Below are positions 32,622 through 41,338 of a DNA stretch of 64,000 nucleotides, piece after piece. Below the pieces are notes generated by a model, which saw nothing but the letters and a program-made list of their open reading frames with translations, did not search any database and was not told the DNA's origin. How positions within the stretch are numbered: position 1 is the first letter of the stretch; every line of letters starts with the position of its first letter. The stretch is from Clostridiales bacterium. GTDB lineage: Bacteria; Bacillota; Clostridia; Oscillospirales; Oscillospiraceae. The stretch is taken from contig SFLH01000003.1 of assembly GCA_004554585.1 (NCBI GenBank), forward strand, positions 109,066 to 173,065, read 5' to 3'. The position numbers and the translations under genes were made by a program.

Positions 32622-34376
32622 ATGTCAGACAGTCAGGCAAAACGAACAATGCCCCGGATGCTCATCAGTTTGCTGATCACCCTGGTCATCGGCGCGGTAT
32701 GGTTCTATGTCTCCCTGCCCGCCATCAACCTGCACAATACCGGCTTTTACAGCTTTGTCTTTGTTCTGCTGCTGGTCTATATCCTGGTGTTCATGATCGT
32801 GCTGGGTGTAGACACTGGCAAGCAGGACATTCACCTGCGGGATTACCTCACCTTCGCCAAAAGCCAGTGCAAGGTGGTGGTCATCGCCATCGCCGTGCTG
32901 GCCATCCTCTTCGTGGTGGGCCAGATCCTCTCCGCCCCCATCTTCCGGGCCAGCTCTTACCACGAGCTGCTGGATGTGGACACCGGCGACTTCGCCACCG
33001 AGATCGAACCTGTCTCCTACAACGAGATCCCCATGCTGGACGAGGCCTCGGCCAGCGTCCTGGGCGACCGAAAGCTGGGCGAGCTGTCGGACATGGTCAG
33101 CCAGTTCGACGTCTCCTCCGACTACGCCCAGATCAACTACCAGGGCCGTCCCGTCCGGGTGGCCTCCCTGGAGTACGGTGACTTCTTCAAGTGGTTCCTG
33201 AACACCAAGGAGGGCCTGCCCGCCTACATCACCGTGGACATGGTCACCCAGGAGGCCGATGTGGTCCGGCTGTCCGACCTGGGGCTGGAGGGCATGCGCT
33301 ACTCCCCCTCGGAGTACTTTAACCGGGACCTGAACCGCTTCCTGCGCTTCCACTACCCCACCTATATGTTCAGCTCCGCCCACCTGGAGATCAACGACGA
33401 GGGCGAGCCCTATTGGATCTGCCCCCGGGAGACCCGGACCATCGGCCTGTTCGGTGGGGCGGACATCATCGGCGCGGTGCTCCTGAACGCCTGCACCGGA
33501 GAGCACGTCTACTACGACGTGGCAGACATCCCCACCTGGGTGGACCGGGTGTACACCGCCAGCCTCATCGTGCAGCAGTATGACTACTACGGCACCTACG
33601 TCAACGGCTTCATCAACTCCCTGCTGGGCCAGAAGGACGTGACCGTGACCACGGAGAACTTTAACTACCTGGCCATGGACGACGATGTGTATATGTACAC
33701 CGGCATCACCTCCGCCAGCAGCGACCAGTCCAACATCGGCTTCCTGCTGTCCAACCAGCGCACCAAGGAGACCACCTATTACCCGGCCCCAGGTGCCATC
33801 GAAAGCTCGGCCCAACGGTCAGCAGAGGGTGTGGTGCAGGACCTGGGCTATACGGCCACCTTCCCCCTCCTGCTGAACATCGGCGGACAGCCAACCTATT
33901 TCATGTCCCTGAAAGACAGCTCACAGCTGGTGAAAATGTATGCCATGGTCAACGTCTCTCAGTACCAAATCGTGGCACAAGGGACCACGGTGGCCGCCTG
34001 TGAGAGCGACTATATTGCCCAGCTCCAGCAGCGGGGCATCCCCGTCACCAGCGACACCGCCCAGGACATCCTGGAAAAAACTACCGTAGAGGGCACTGTG
34101 GCGGAGATCCGCACCGCCGTACTCGGCGGTGACTCCTGGTACTACGTACGGCTGGACGGGTCGGAGACCTTCTACGCCATGGCCGCCTCCACCGACCGAA
34201 ATGTGGTCATCCTTAACGTGGGCGATAAGGTCACCATCCAGATCTCCCCTGAGGACGGCGAGAACGCCATCATCAACGCCCTGTCCATCTCCACCGGTGC
34301 TGCACCAGACCCCGTGGAGACCCCAGAGAACACCGACGGCGAAAACACCACCGCACCGCCGGAGGATGGGGCATAA
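32622..34376 (+). CDS. Conserved membrane protein of unknown function
   Basis: I do not recognise this 584-residue protein. It has three hydrophobic segments near the N-terminus (about residues 13-33, 42-62 and 86-107) and then some 475 mostly polar residues predicted to be outside the membrane. These include many Tyr and acidic residues (YFNRDLNRFLRFHYPTYMFS) and end in a Pro/Glu/Thr tail (DPVETPENTDGENTTAPPED). There is no enzyme motif I can name. A region near residues 485-550 resembles an OB-like beta fold (VEGTVAEIRTAVLGGDSWYY). AAAGGAG precedes the ATG; a terminator follows. A cell-envelope role is likely. Confidence 0.75.
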   Translation: MSDSQAKRTMPRMLISLLITLVIGAVWFYVSLPAINLHNTGFYSFVFVLLLVYILVFMIVLGVDTGKQDIHLRDYLTFAKSQCKVVVIAIAVLAILFVVGQILSAPIFRASSYHELLDVDTGDFATEIEPVSYNEIPMLDEASASVLGDRKLGELSDMVSQFDVSSDYAQINYQGRPVRVASLEYGDFFKWFLNTKEGLPAYITVDMVTQEADVVRLSDLGLEGMRYSPSEYFNRDLNRFLRFHYPTYMFSSAHLEINDEGEPYWICPRETRTIGLFGGADIIGAVLLNACTGEHVYYDVADIPTWVDRVYTASLIVQQYDYYGTYVNGFINSLLGQKDVTVTTENFNYLAMDDDVYMYTGITSASSDQSNIGFLLSNQRTKETTYYPAPGAIESSAQRSAEGVVQDLGYTATFPLLLNIGGQPTYFMSLKDSSQLVKMYAMVNVSQYQIVAQGTTVAACESDYIAQLQQRGIPVTSDTAQDILEKTTVEGTVAEIRTAVLGGDSWYYVRLDGSETFYAMAASTDRNVVILNVGDKVTIQISPEDGENAIINALSISTGAAPDPVETPENTDGENTTAPPEDGA

Positions 34377-34407
34377 GTCCCTTCCCCCTCCCCTTCCAAG
34401 CAATGAC

Positions 34408-34446
34408 AAACCGGCCGCAGGACGAAGTTTCTGCGGCCGGTTTTTT
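34408..34446. terminator. Terminator between the membrane-protein gene and the methyltransferase
   Basis: AAACCGGCCGCAG pairs with CTGCGGCCGGTTT around a 10-base loop, followed by T-run on the plus strand; it can also serve the convergent methyltransferase. Confidence 0.88.
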
Positions 34447-34463
34447 CTTTTCTGGCTAGCCCT

Positions 34464-35090
34464 TTATTGCGGCTTGTGGCCGGTGACTGTGTAGATGAAG
34501 CCTTTTAACTGCCGGCCCTCGATGGACACAAACCCATTTTTGGCCATACGCCGGGCGATGCCATGGCGGTTTTCTGTGTGGCAGTCCCCGCTTTTCATTA
34601 GCCGGAACAGCAGATGGTTGTCTAGCCAGCCGGCCAGCCCGCCGACTCCAGTATCGGAGAGCAGATAGAGGCCGCCGGGCTTCAGTACCCGCAGGACCTC
34701 CCCCATGGCCTTGTCCGGGTCGGGATAGTGGTGGAAGCTCTGGATGCAGGTGACCACATCGAAATAGTTGTCGGCATAGGGCAGCTGGTCTGCCACTCCC
34801 CGCACAAACACCGCCCCGGGAATGCCCTTGCTCTGGGCCACGGCCAGCATGTTCTCCGACACATCCAAACCGTGATAATCCGCCGGTTGAACACGGGCCA
34901 ATCGGTTTAGCAGCCAGCCGGTGCCACAGCCCACATCCAGCAGCCGTTGGTATGTGTGGGCCAGCAGCTCCCGAATGGCATCCTCCCCACTGCGCTTGGC
35001 CGGACCGGAATAGTAGACGGAGGTATTTTGGTCATATTGGGCGGCCTGGCGGTTGAAATGGGCCCGTGAGGCCTGGACATAATCTTTCAT
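34464..35090 (-). CDS. Class I SAM-dependent methyltransferase
   Basis: A 208-residue UbiE/Methyltransf_11-like enzyme. Motif I LLDVGCGTGWLLNRL binds S-adenosylmethionine (about residue 51), followed by the acidic D in YHGLDVSENML, FDVVTCIQSFHHYPDPDKAM (motif IV region) and LKPGGLYLLSDTG (motif VI region). The substrate is unknown. The start at 35090 is set by AAGGAGGGAATT. A perfect inverted repeat just below the -10 box suggests repression of this single gene. Confidence 0.9.
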   Translation of the reverse strand: MKDYVQASRAHFNRQAAQYDQNTSVYYSGPAKRSGEDAIRELLAHTYQRLLDVGCGTGWLLNRLARVQPADYHGLDVSENMLAVAQSKGIPGAVFVRGVADQLPYADNYFDVVTCIQSFHHYPDPDKAMGEVLRVLKPGGLYLLSDTGVGGLAGWLDNHLLFRLMKSGDCHTENRHGIARRMAKNGFVSIEGRQLKGFIYTVTGHKPQ

Positions 35091-35112
35091 AATTCCCTCC
35101 TTCTGCATTGTA

Positions 35113-35128
35113 GTTAGCGTCAGCTAAC
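35113..35128. promoter_or_regulatory. Palindromic operator at the methyltransferase promoter
   Basis: GTTAGC-GTCA-GCTAAC is a perfect 6+6 inverted repeat lying immediately after the -10 box, at the expected transcription start. It resembles sites of dimeric repressors of the metal-dependent DtxR kind, but the regulator is not identified. Confidence 0.55.
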
Positions 35129-35131
35129 CAA

Positions 35132-35160
35132 AGTATATCAGAGTCTCCGCAGAAAGGCAA
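35132..35160 (-). promoter_or_regulatory. Promoter of the methyltransferase gene
   Basis: Minus-strand TTGCCT (35155-35160) and TATACT (35132-35137) with a 17-base spacer. Confidence 0.6.
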
Positions 35161-35165
35161 GGACA

Positions 35166-35198
35166 AAAAAGGACCCGCCCGCAGGCAGGTCCTTTTTC
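35166..35198 (-). terminator. Terminator of the pyr operon
   Basis: AAAAAGGACCTGCC and GGCGGGTCCTTTTTT form a stem with a T-run on the minus strand, 20 bases after the pyrI stop. Confidence 0.88.
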
Positions 35199-35218
35199 AG
35201 GGAGAGAGGGGCAAGGCC

Positions 35219-35641
35219 TCAGCGCTTGCCGCCCTTAGTGTCGCAGTACAGGCAGCGGTAGACCCCGTGCTCCCGGTCAGTGAGGCGGAAGATGTGGGGC
35301 AGCTCCTGCTCGATGGAAGTGATGCACCGGGGGTTTTTGCACCGGATAACCCCAGTGATGGTCTCGGGCAGGTGGGGGTGGATCTTCTCCATCCGCTCAC
35401 CACCCCGGATGATGTTTACGGTGATGTGGGGGTCGATATAGCCCAGCATGTCGTAGTTGAGGTCGATGACCTCGTTGATCTTCAAGATGTCCTTCTTGCC
35501 GTACTTGCCGCTGGAGGCGTTCTTGATGACGGCCACCTCACACTCCAGCTTTTCCAGCCCCAGATCCCGGTACAGGTCCATGGCCCGGCCGGCGGGGATG
35601 TGGTCGATGACGATGCCGTCGACAATGGTTCCAATGATCAT
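35219..35641 (-). CDS. pyrI: Aspartate carbamoyltransferase regulatory subunit
   Basis: The 140-residue allosteric subunit that binds CTP or ATP and tunes PyrB. The nucleotide-binding domain includes VIDHIPAGRAMDLYRDLGL, and the zinc domain has two Cys pairs, CKNPRC and CLYC, that hold the contact with the catalytic chain. It is the last gene of the pyr operon and follows pyrB after one base. A pyrB-pyrI pair implies feedback control of the pathway by CTP. Confidence 0.95.
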   Translation of the reverse strand: MIIGTIVDGIVIDHIPAGRAMDLYRDLGLEKLECEVAVIKNASSGKYGKKDILKINEVIDLNYDMLGYIDPHITVNIIRGGERMEKIHPHLPETITGVIRCKNPRCITSIEQELPHIFRLTDREHGVYRCLYCDTKGGKR

Positions 35642-35642
35642 C

Positions 35643-36560
35643 TCACTCCACCTCCAACAGTTTCAGAATCAAGGCCATGCGGATGAACTTGCCGCACAGG
35701 ACCTGGCGGAAATAGCAGGCCCGAGGGTCATCGTCGATGGCTGTCGAGATCTCGTTGACACGGGGCAGGGGGTGCAGGATGGACAGATCCCACTTGGCCG
35801 TGCGGAGCTTATCGGGCGTGAGGATATAGCTGTCCTTCAAGCGCACGTAGTCGTCCTCGTTGAAGAAGCGCTCCCGCTGGACTCTAGTCATGTAGAGGAT
35901 GTCCAGCTGGGGCATGGCGTCCTCCAGGGAGGTGGTCTCCACGTAGTCGATCCCCTGCTTGTCCAGCAGGTCGGTGCGCACGCTTTCGGGCACCCGCAGT
36001 TCCTCCGGGGAGATGAGCACGAAGCGCACGTTGGCATAGCGGGACATGGCCCCGATGAGGGAGTGGACCGTCCGGCCGAACTTCAGGTCCCCGCAGCAGC
36101 CCACCACCAAGGTGTCCAGCCTCCCCTTCTCCCGCTTGATGGTCAGCAAGTCGGTGAGGGTCTGGGTGGGGTGGTGGTGGCCGCCGTCCCCAGCGTTGAT
36201 GACGGGCACGGTGGCCTTCATAGAGGCCACCAGGGGGGCGCCCTCCTTGGGGTGGCGCATGGCGATAATGTCGGCAAAGCAGCTCACCGTCCGGGCGGTG
36301 TCCGCCACGCTCTCCCCTTTCATGGCCGAGGAGCTCTGGGCCTCGTGGAAACCCAGCACCTGGCCTCCAAGCTCATACATGGCCGACTCAAAGCTCAGAC
36401 GGGTGCGGGTAGAGGGCTCGTAAAAGAGGGTAGCCAGCTTTTTGTACCGGCATTTCTCTCGGTAGGCGTCGGGATGCTCGATGATGTCTTCTGCCTTAGC
36501 AATGAGCTCGTCGATCTCCTCCACGGTCAGGTCCGTGATGTCGATGAGATCTCGTTTCAT
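35643..36560 (-). CDS. pyrB: Aspartate carbamoyltransferase catalytic subunit
   Basis: Joins carbamoyl phosphate and aspartate, the committed step of pyrimidine synthesis. The 305-residue chain has the carbamoyl-phosphate site [13 protein letters not shown] (about residue 50), the 80s-loop lysine region [30 protein letters not shown] and the aspartate site [10 protein letters not shown], then [10 protein letters not shown]. It lies within the pyr operon between pyrE and pyrI. Confidence 0.97.
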   Translation of the reverse strand: MKRDLIDITDLTVEEIDELIAKAEDIIEHPDAYREKCRYKKLATLFYEPSTRTRLSFESAMYELGGQVLGFHEAQSSSAMKGESVADTARTVSCFADIIAMRHPKEGAPLVASMKATVPVINAGDGGHHHPTQTLTDLLTIKREKGRLDTLVVGCCGDLKFGRTVHSLIGAMSRYANVRFVLISPEELRVPESVRTDLLDKQGIDYVETTSLEDAMPQLDILYMTRVQRERFFNEDDYVRLKDSYILTPDKLRTAKWDLSILHPLPRVNEISTAIDDDPRACYFRQVLCGKFIRMALILKLLEVE

Positions 36561-36615
36561 AGATTGACCAGTCCTTTCTATTCACGCGAAGAGGCTACTT
36601 GACGACGGAAAACAC

Positions 36616-37248
36616 TTATTTCTTGATCCAGCTCTCGTCGGAGGGGTTGGCGCGGAAGGCCAGCAGGCGTTCCTGGTCCCCGGGCTGGATGTAGCCCTCA
36701 GCAGCGGCCACCTGGGCCACGGTGTCCAGGTCGGTCAGGCTGACGTTCTTGACGTTGGCGGCGGCCAGACGGTCCACACTCTTCTGCATGCCGTAGGTGA
36801 AGATGCTCACGATGCCCAGCACGTCGGCCCCGGCCTGGCGGAGGACGTCTACCACCTCCAGGACACTGCCGCCGGTGGAGATCAGGTCTTCCACCACCAC
36901 CACCTTCTGGCCAGGCAGAAGTTTGCCCTCAATCTGGTTCTTTCGGCCGTGGTCCTTGGCCCCGGAACGAACGTAACCCATGGGCAGCTCCAGCAGGTGG
37001 GCAGTAATGGCCGCGTGGGCGATGCCGGCGGTGCTGGTGCCCATGAGGACCTCTGCCTGGGGATAGTGCTCCTTGATCAGAGCGGCCAGGCCATTCTCCA
37101 CGTCCAGACGGACCTGGTGGTCGGAGAGGGTCAGGCGGTTGTCACAATAAATGGGGCTCTTGATGCCGCTGGCCCAGGTGAAGGGTTCGTCGGGGCGGAG
37201 AAACACCGCCTGAATTTTCAGCAAATCCTTTGCGATTTTGGTCTTCAT
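36616..37248 (-). CDS. pyrE: Orotate phosphoribosyltransferase
   Basis: Attaches PRPP to orotate to give OMP. The 210-residue protein has the PRPP-binding motif VVVVEDLISTGGSVLEVV (about residue 115) and the flexible-loop lysines in GAKDHGRKNQIEG. The start at 37248 (MKTKIAK) has GAGGAAAG upstream; the frame opens 24 bases earlier. It follows pyrF closely. Confidence 0.96.
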   Translation of the reverse strand: MKTKIAKDLLKIQAVFLRPDEPFTWASGIKSPIYCDNRLTLSDHQVRLDVENGLAALIKEHYPQAEVLMGTSTAGIAHAAITAHLLELPMGYVRSGAKDHGRKNQIEGKLLPGQKVVVVEDLISTGGSVLEVVDVLRQAGADVLGIVSIFTYGMQKSVDRLAAANVKNVSLTDLDTVAQVAAAEGYIQPGDQERLLAFRANPSDESWIKK

Positions 37249-37261
37249 GAAACTTTCCTCC

Positions 37262-37960
37262 TCAGTCCACAAATTCTCTCACACAGCGTTCGTAAGCGGC
37301 CACCGGGTCGGCGGCGGCGGTGATGGGACGGCCCACCACGATGTAGTCCGAGCCGATCTCCTTGGCTTGGGCGGGGGTGGTCACCCGGACCTGGTCTCCC
37401 TTGTCCCCGTCGGCAAAGCGGATGCCGGGGGTGACGGTGAGGAACTTTTCCCCGCAGACCTGATGGACTTTTCCCGCCTCCATGGGGGAGCAGACCACAC
37501 CGTCCAGGCCGGCTTTGGCGGCGTTGGCGGCATAGTGGATCACCGTCTCGTCTATGGGGGCGGAGATAAGCAGTTCCTCCTGCATCCGCTCCTGGCTGGT
37601 GGAGGTCAGCTGGGTGACGGCGATGACTAGGGGCCGGGTGCCGTCAGGGCGGGTGACCCCCTCCAGGGCTCCCTCCATCATGGCCCGGGTGCCGGCGGCG
37701 TGGAGGTTCACCATATCCACGTCCAAGCCGGAGAGCACCGCCATGGCTTTTTTCACCGTGTTGGGGATGTCGTGGAGCTTTAAGTCCAGAAAGATCTGAT
37801 GACCCCGGGCCTTGATCTCCCGGACGATGGCCGGCCCCTCGGCATAGAAGAGCTCCATGCCGATCTTCACATAGGGCTTTTTCCCGGAAAACTGGTCCAG
37901 GAAGGCTAGGGTGGCCTCCTTACTGCTGAAGTCGCAGGCAATGATGACGTCTTTTCCCAT
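37262..37960 (-). CDS. pyrF: Orotidine-5'-phosphate decarboxylase
   Basis: Converts OMP to UMP, the last step of the pathway. The 232-residue TIM barrel has the catalytic Asp-Lys tetrad in FLDLKLHDIPNTVKKA (about residue 58) and the phosphate loop with VVGRPITAAADPVAAY near the end. Its ATG shares a base with the pyrD stop (TGATG), so the two are coupled. Confidence 0.97.
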   Translation of the reverse strand: MGKDVIIACDFSSKEATLAFLDQFSGKKPYVKIGMELFYAEGPAIVREIKARGHQIFLDLKLHDIPNTVKKAMAVLSGLDVDMVNLHAAGTRAMMEGALEGVTRPDGTRPLVIAVTQLTSTSQERMQEELLISAPIDETVIHYAANAAKAGLDGVVCSPMEAGKVHQVCGEKFLTVTPGIRFADGDKGDQVRVTTPAQAKEIGSDYIVVGRPITAAADPVAAYERCVREFVD

Positions 37961-38871
37961 CAGTGGGCACCTCCAATGATTTCTTTCAAGTCGTGAATCC
38001 CCAGCTGCTCCATACAGGCGGGGAGGGTTTGGATGATCTCCTGGCAGGCATAGGGGTTGACCAGGTTGGCCGCGCCCACCTGCACAGCCGTAGCACCGGC
38101 CAGCATCATCTCGATCACATCCTGGGCGCTTTGGATGCCTCCCATGCCAATGATGGGCAGGCCCACTTCCTCGTAGACCTGCCAGACCATCCGCAGGGCC
38201 ACCGGGAAGATGGCCGGGCCAGACAGACCCCCGGTGGTATTGGCCAGGATGGGGGCCCGCTTTTTCAGGTCGATGCGCATTCCCATGAGGGTGTTGATGA
38301 GGCTCAGGCCGTCGGCTCCCCCGTCGGCACAGGCCTTGGCAATGGCCACAATGTCGGTGACGTTGGGAGAGAGTTTGATATAAACCGGCTTTTGGCAGAC
38401 CTCCTTCACCGCCTGGGTCACGTCGTAGACCATCCGGGGGTCGGTGCCGAAGCTCATGCCCCCGTGGTGGACGTTGGGGCAGCTGACGTTGACCTCGATG
38501 AGGTCGGTGTGGGGGGACGCGTCGGCCTTGGCACAGCAGGTGACGTACTCATCCAGGGAAAAGCCGCTGATGTTGGCCAGGATGGGCTTGTGATAGACCT
38601 GGCGCAGCCGGGGCAGTTCCTCGGAGAGGACCTTCTCGATGCCGGGATTTTGCAGGCCCACGGCGTTGAGCATGCCCCCAGGGGTCTCAGCAATGCGGGG
38701 GGCGGGGTTGCCAAACCGGGGCTCCCGGGTGGTGCCCTTGACGCTGATGGCCCCCAGACAGTTGATGTCATACCACTGGGCAAACTCATAGCCAAAGCCG
38801 AAGGTGCCGCTGGCGGGGATGACCGGGTTATCCAGGGTCAGGCCGCTCAGGGTGACGGCGGTGCTTACCAT
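37960..38871 (-). CDS. pyrD: Dihydroorotate dehydrogenase, class 1B catalytic subunit
   Basis: Oxidises dihydroorotate to orotate on FMN. The 303-residue protein has NPVIPASGTFGFG at the N-terminus, the catalytic-Cys loop EVNVSCPNVHHGG (about residue 128), and the FMN phosphate site GMGGIQSAQDVIEMMLAGA. PyrK next to it makes this the heterotetrameric NAD-dependent type. It overlaps pyrK by 7 bases. Confidence 0.96.
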   Translation of the reverse strand: MVSTAVTLSGLTLDNPVIPASGTFGFGYEFAQWYDINCLGAISVKGTTREPRFGNPAPRIAETPGGMLNAVGLQNPGIEKVLSEELPRLRQVYHKPILANISGFSLDEYVTCCAKADASPHTDLIEVNVSCPNVHHGGMSFGTDPRMVYDVTQAVKEVCQKPVYIKLSPNVTDIVAIAKACADGGADGLSLINTLMGMRIDLKKRAPILANTTGGLSGPAIFPVALRMVWQVYEEVGLPIIGMGGIQSAQDVIEMMLAGATAVQVGAANLVNPYACQEIIQTLPACMEQLGIHDLKEIIGGAH

Positions 38872-39596
38872 ATGATCTCCTCCCTTTCCAGCACGGGCCC
38901 CTCCCGGCAGATCCGTTTGTTGCCGTACTTTGTCTTGCAGGTGCAGCCCATGCAGGCGCCAAAGCCGCAGCCCATGCGCTCCTCAAAGCTGAACTGGCCG
39001 CTGGTGGCCGCCTTGCCGTCGATGGCCCGCAGCATGGCCTCGGGGCCGCAGGTGTAAAGGTAGGTGTAGCCGCCGGCAGGCATGGCGTCAGTGACAAAGC
39101 CCCTCACGCCCCGGGAGCCGTCGGCAGTGGCAACGGTCACCGGCACCCCAAGGTCCTGGAACTCCTGGACCAAGAAGCACTCCTGGCCCTGGTTAAAGCC
39201 CAGGATGACCTGGGGGTGCTTGCCCTGGGCCAGAAGGTGCTTGGCCAAGGCATACAGGGGGGGCACACCGGCGCCGCCGCCGATGAGCAGGGGCTTGTCC
39301 CCGGACTTGTCCAGGTCGTAGCCGTTGCCCAGGCCGGTGAGCAGGTCCAGGGTTTCCCCGGGGACCATGCGGCTCATCTGTTCCGTGCCCTGGCCCACCA
39401 CTTTGTAGATGATGGTCAGGCTCCCCTCTCCCCAGTCACAGACGGAGATGGGACGGCGCAGGAACTTGCCCGTCAGGGCGATGTTGACAAACTGGCCGGG
39501 GGCCGTGATGGCGCTGGTGTCCCCGGTCAGGGTCATGCGAAAGGTGGCCGGCGCCAGCTGCTGGTTGGCCGACACGGTGAACATCCCTCGTTTCAC
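38865..39596 (-). CDS. pyrK: Dihydroorotate dehydrogenase electron-transfer subunit
   Basis: Carries electrons from PyrD to NAD+ through FAD and a [2Fe-2S] cluster. The 243-residue protein has the FAD motif RRPISVCDW, the NAD-binding GGGAGVPPLYALAKHL and the C-terminal cluster loop ERMGCGFGACMGCTCKTK with further Cys in RICREGP. I place the start at a GTG (39596), which overlaps the pyrC stop and lies downstream of AAGGAGGG; an ATG at 39584 is the alternative. Confidence 0.93.
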   Translation of the reverse strand: MKRGMFTVSANQQLAPATFRMTLTGDTSAITAPGQFVNIALTGKFLRRPISVCDWGEGSLTIIYKVVGQGTEQMSRMVPGETLDLLTGLGNGYDLDKSGDKPLLIGGGAGVPPLYALAKHLLAQGKHPQVILGFNQGQECFLVQEFQDLGVPVTVATADGSRGVRGFVTDAMPAGGYTYLYTCGPEAMLRAIDGKAATSGQFSFEERMGCGFGACMGCTCKTKYGNKRICREGPVLEREEIIW

Positions 39597-40873
39597 CCTT
39601 GATTCCCTCCTTCCGCCTGCCACGCGATCTCTCCGCCGGAGAGGGTGAGCAGGCATTTGCCAAATACCGTCCGCCCAGTGAAGGGGGAGCTCTTTCCCAG
39701 GGACAGGAAGTCCTCCGCTCGGACGGGATAAGAGGCGCTTAAATCAAAGACCGTCAGGTCAGCCGGGGCCCCTTCCTCCAGGTCCCCGCCGATGCCAAAG
39801 CGCCGGGCGGGGTTGGTGTGCATGAGCTCCACCAGCTTCTCCAAGGTCAGGATGCCCGGCAGCACCAGCTCGGTATACAGCACCGGGAAGGCGGTCTCCA
39901 GACCCACAATGCCGTTGAGGCTCTTTTCCAGGCCTCCTGCCTTTTCCTGGGCTGCGTGGGGGGCGTGGTCGGTGGCCACCATGTCCACCGTGCCGTCCAG
40001 GATGCCCGCCAGCAGGGCCTGGCGGTCGGCCTCAGACCGGATGGGCGGGTTCATCTTGAACCGGCCGTCCTCCTGGAGCAGACTGTCGTTGAGGACCAGG
40101 TAGTGGGGAGTGGTCTCGCACGTCACATCCAGGCCGTCCCGCTTGGCCTGGCGGATCAGGTCCACCGACTCCTTGGTGGACACGTGACAGACGTGGTAAG
40201 CGCAACCGGTCTCGGCCACCAAGGCCAGGTCCCGCTCCACCTGTTTCCACTCGCTGGCAGAGGGGTTGCCCCGGTGTCCGTGGGCCTTGGCATAGGCCCC
40301 GTCGTGGATGTAGCCGCCGCCCACCAGGCTCTCGTCCTCACAGTGGGCCACGATGAGCTTGCCCAGGGCCTTGGCTCGGTGCATGGCCTTCTTCATCTTG
40401 GCCGGGTCCTGAACCCCCTTGCCGTCGTCGGAAAAGGCCACCACTTGGCTGGCCAGCCCCTCCAGGTCCGCCAGGGTCTCCCCCTTCTCTCCCACGGTGA
40501 TGGCCCCGTAGGGATGGACGTGGACCACCGCGTCCCGGCGGATGAGGTCCAGCTGGGGCCGCAAGTTCGCCGGGCTGTCAGGCACAGGCTTGAGGTTGGG
40601 CATGGGGCACACGGCGGTAAAGCCTCCCCGGGCCGCCGCTCGGGTGCCGGCGGCAATGGTCTCTTTGTACGAAAAACCCGGCTCACGGAGATGAACATGT
40701 ACATCTACGAAACCGGGAAATAAGGTGCCATTCTTCAATTCGATTACATGGGCGTCGGAAAGGTCGGGAGCGTTTTTGAAAAGAGAAACAATACGTCCGT
40801 TCTCGATGAGCACGGACAGCTTTTCCGCCTTACCCTTTCGAAACACCATCATTTGATTCAGGAGAATCTTCAT
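39593..40873 (-). CDS. pyrC: Dihydroorotase
   Basis: Closes carbamoyl aspartate to dihydroorotate. The 426-residue amidohydrolase has the metal-binding motif GFVDVHVHLREPGF (about residue 55) followed by GGFTAVCPMPNLKPVPD, a carbamylated-Lys region later, and the catalytic Asp in MVATDHAPH. First gene of the seven-gene operon pyrC-K-D-F-E-B-I. GAGGGAGGAAAG precedes the start. The mRNA leader is short and starts with a hairpin. Confidence 0.96.
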   Translation of the reverse strand: MKILLNQMMVFRKGKAEKLSVLIENGRIVSLFKNAPDLSDAHVIELKNGTLFPGFVDVHVHLREPGFSYKETIAAGTRAAARGGFTAVCPMPNLKPVPDSPANLRPQLDLIRRDAVVHVHPYGAITVGEKGETLADLEGLASQVVAFSDDGKGVQDPAKMKKAMHRAKALGKLIVAHCEDESLVGGGYIHDGAYAKAHGHRGNPSASEWKQVERDLALVAETGCAYHVCHVSTKESVDLIRQAKRDGLDVTCETTPHYLVLNDSLLQEDGRFKMNPPIRSEADRQALLAGILDGTVDMVATDHAPHAAQEKAGGLEKSLNGIVGLETAFPVLYTELVLPGILTLEKLVELMHTNPARRFGIGGDLEEGAPADLTVFDLSASYPVRAEDFLSLGKSSPFTGRTVFGKCLLTLSGGEIAWQAEGGNQG

Positions 40874-40893
40874 CTGTTCTTTCCTCCCTCAGG

Positions 40894-40912
40894 TGCCAGG
40901 CTGCCCCTGGCA
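40894..40912 (-). promoter_or_regulatory. Hairpin at the 5' end of the pyr mRNA
   Basis: TGCCAGG and CCTGGCA with a 5-base loop lie right at the expected transcription start and end a few bases before the pyrC ribosome site. No PyrR-type binding loop or attenuator is seen. The position allows translational control, which is an inference. Confidence 0.5.
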
Positions 40913-40920
40913 TTTTTAGT

Positions 40921-40949
40921 ATGTTACCAAATCCGAGACGTTCTGTCAA
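40921..40949 (-). promoter_or_regulatory. Promoter of the pyr operon
   Basis: Minus-strand TTGACA (40944-40949) and TAACAT (40921-40926) with a 17-base spacer, 48 bases before the pyrC start. Confidence 0.75.
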
Positions 40950-41338
40950 TTCCCTGCCTCAAAATTCCTCTCCCCGTTTTTTCCGTCCCCCACATGACGC
41001 CAGATATCCCGGTTCAATTTCCTCCGCCAATCCTCCGGCCAGGTCCGCAGCTGCCGAAGCAGTTCCTCCACAAAGGCGGCCACATCCCGGCCGGTGATCT
41101 CCAAAACGCCCCGCCCTGCGGCGGCACCCTCCTCAAACAGGTCCAGCAACTCCTGGTGGGCCTGCATCATGTCATAGCCCGGCCCTGCGGCAAACTGCCA
41201 CAGTTGCCCCTGAATCTTTCGGAACACATATTGGTACTCCGGGGGCAGGGCCTCCACCCGGGCCATTTGGCGCCGGTACTCTCGCTTGGCGTGGACGATC
41301 TTTTTGACGTTGAAATAGTCCTCAAAAAATTGCTTCAT
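40946..41338 (-). CDS. DUF1048-family protein
   Basis: A 130-residue helical protein that begins MKQFFEDYFNVKKIVHAKRE and matches the DUF1048 pattern. Genes of this family commonly follow a PadR regulator, as here, where it overlaps the regulator by 17 bases in a different frame. Function is unknown. GAGGGCAGCGAAC precedes its ATG. The frame continues upstream through the padR gene, which is not a fusion. Confidence 0.82.
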   Translation of the reverse strand: MKQFFEDYFNVKKIVHAKREYRRQMARVEALPPEYQYVFRKIQGQLWQFAAGPGYDMMQAHQELLDLFEEGAAAGRGVLEITGRDVAAFVEELLRQLRTWPEDWRRKLNRDIWRHVGDGKNGERNFEAGN

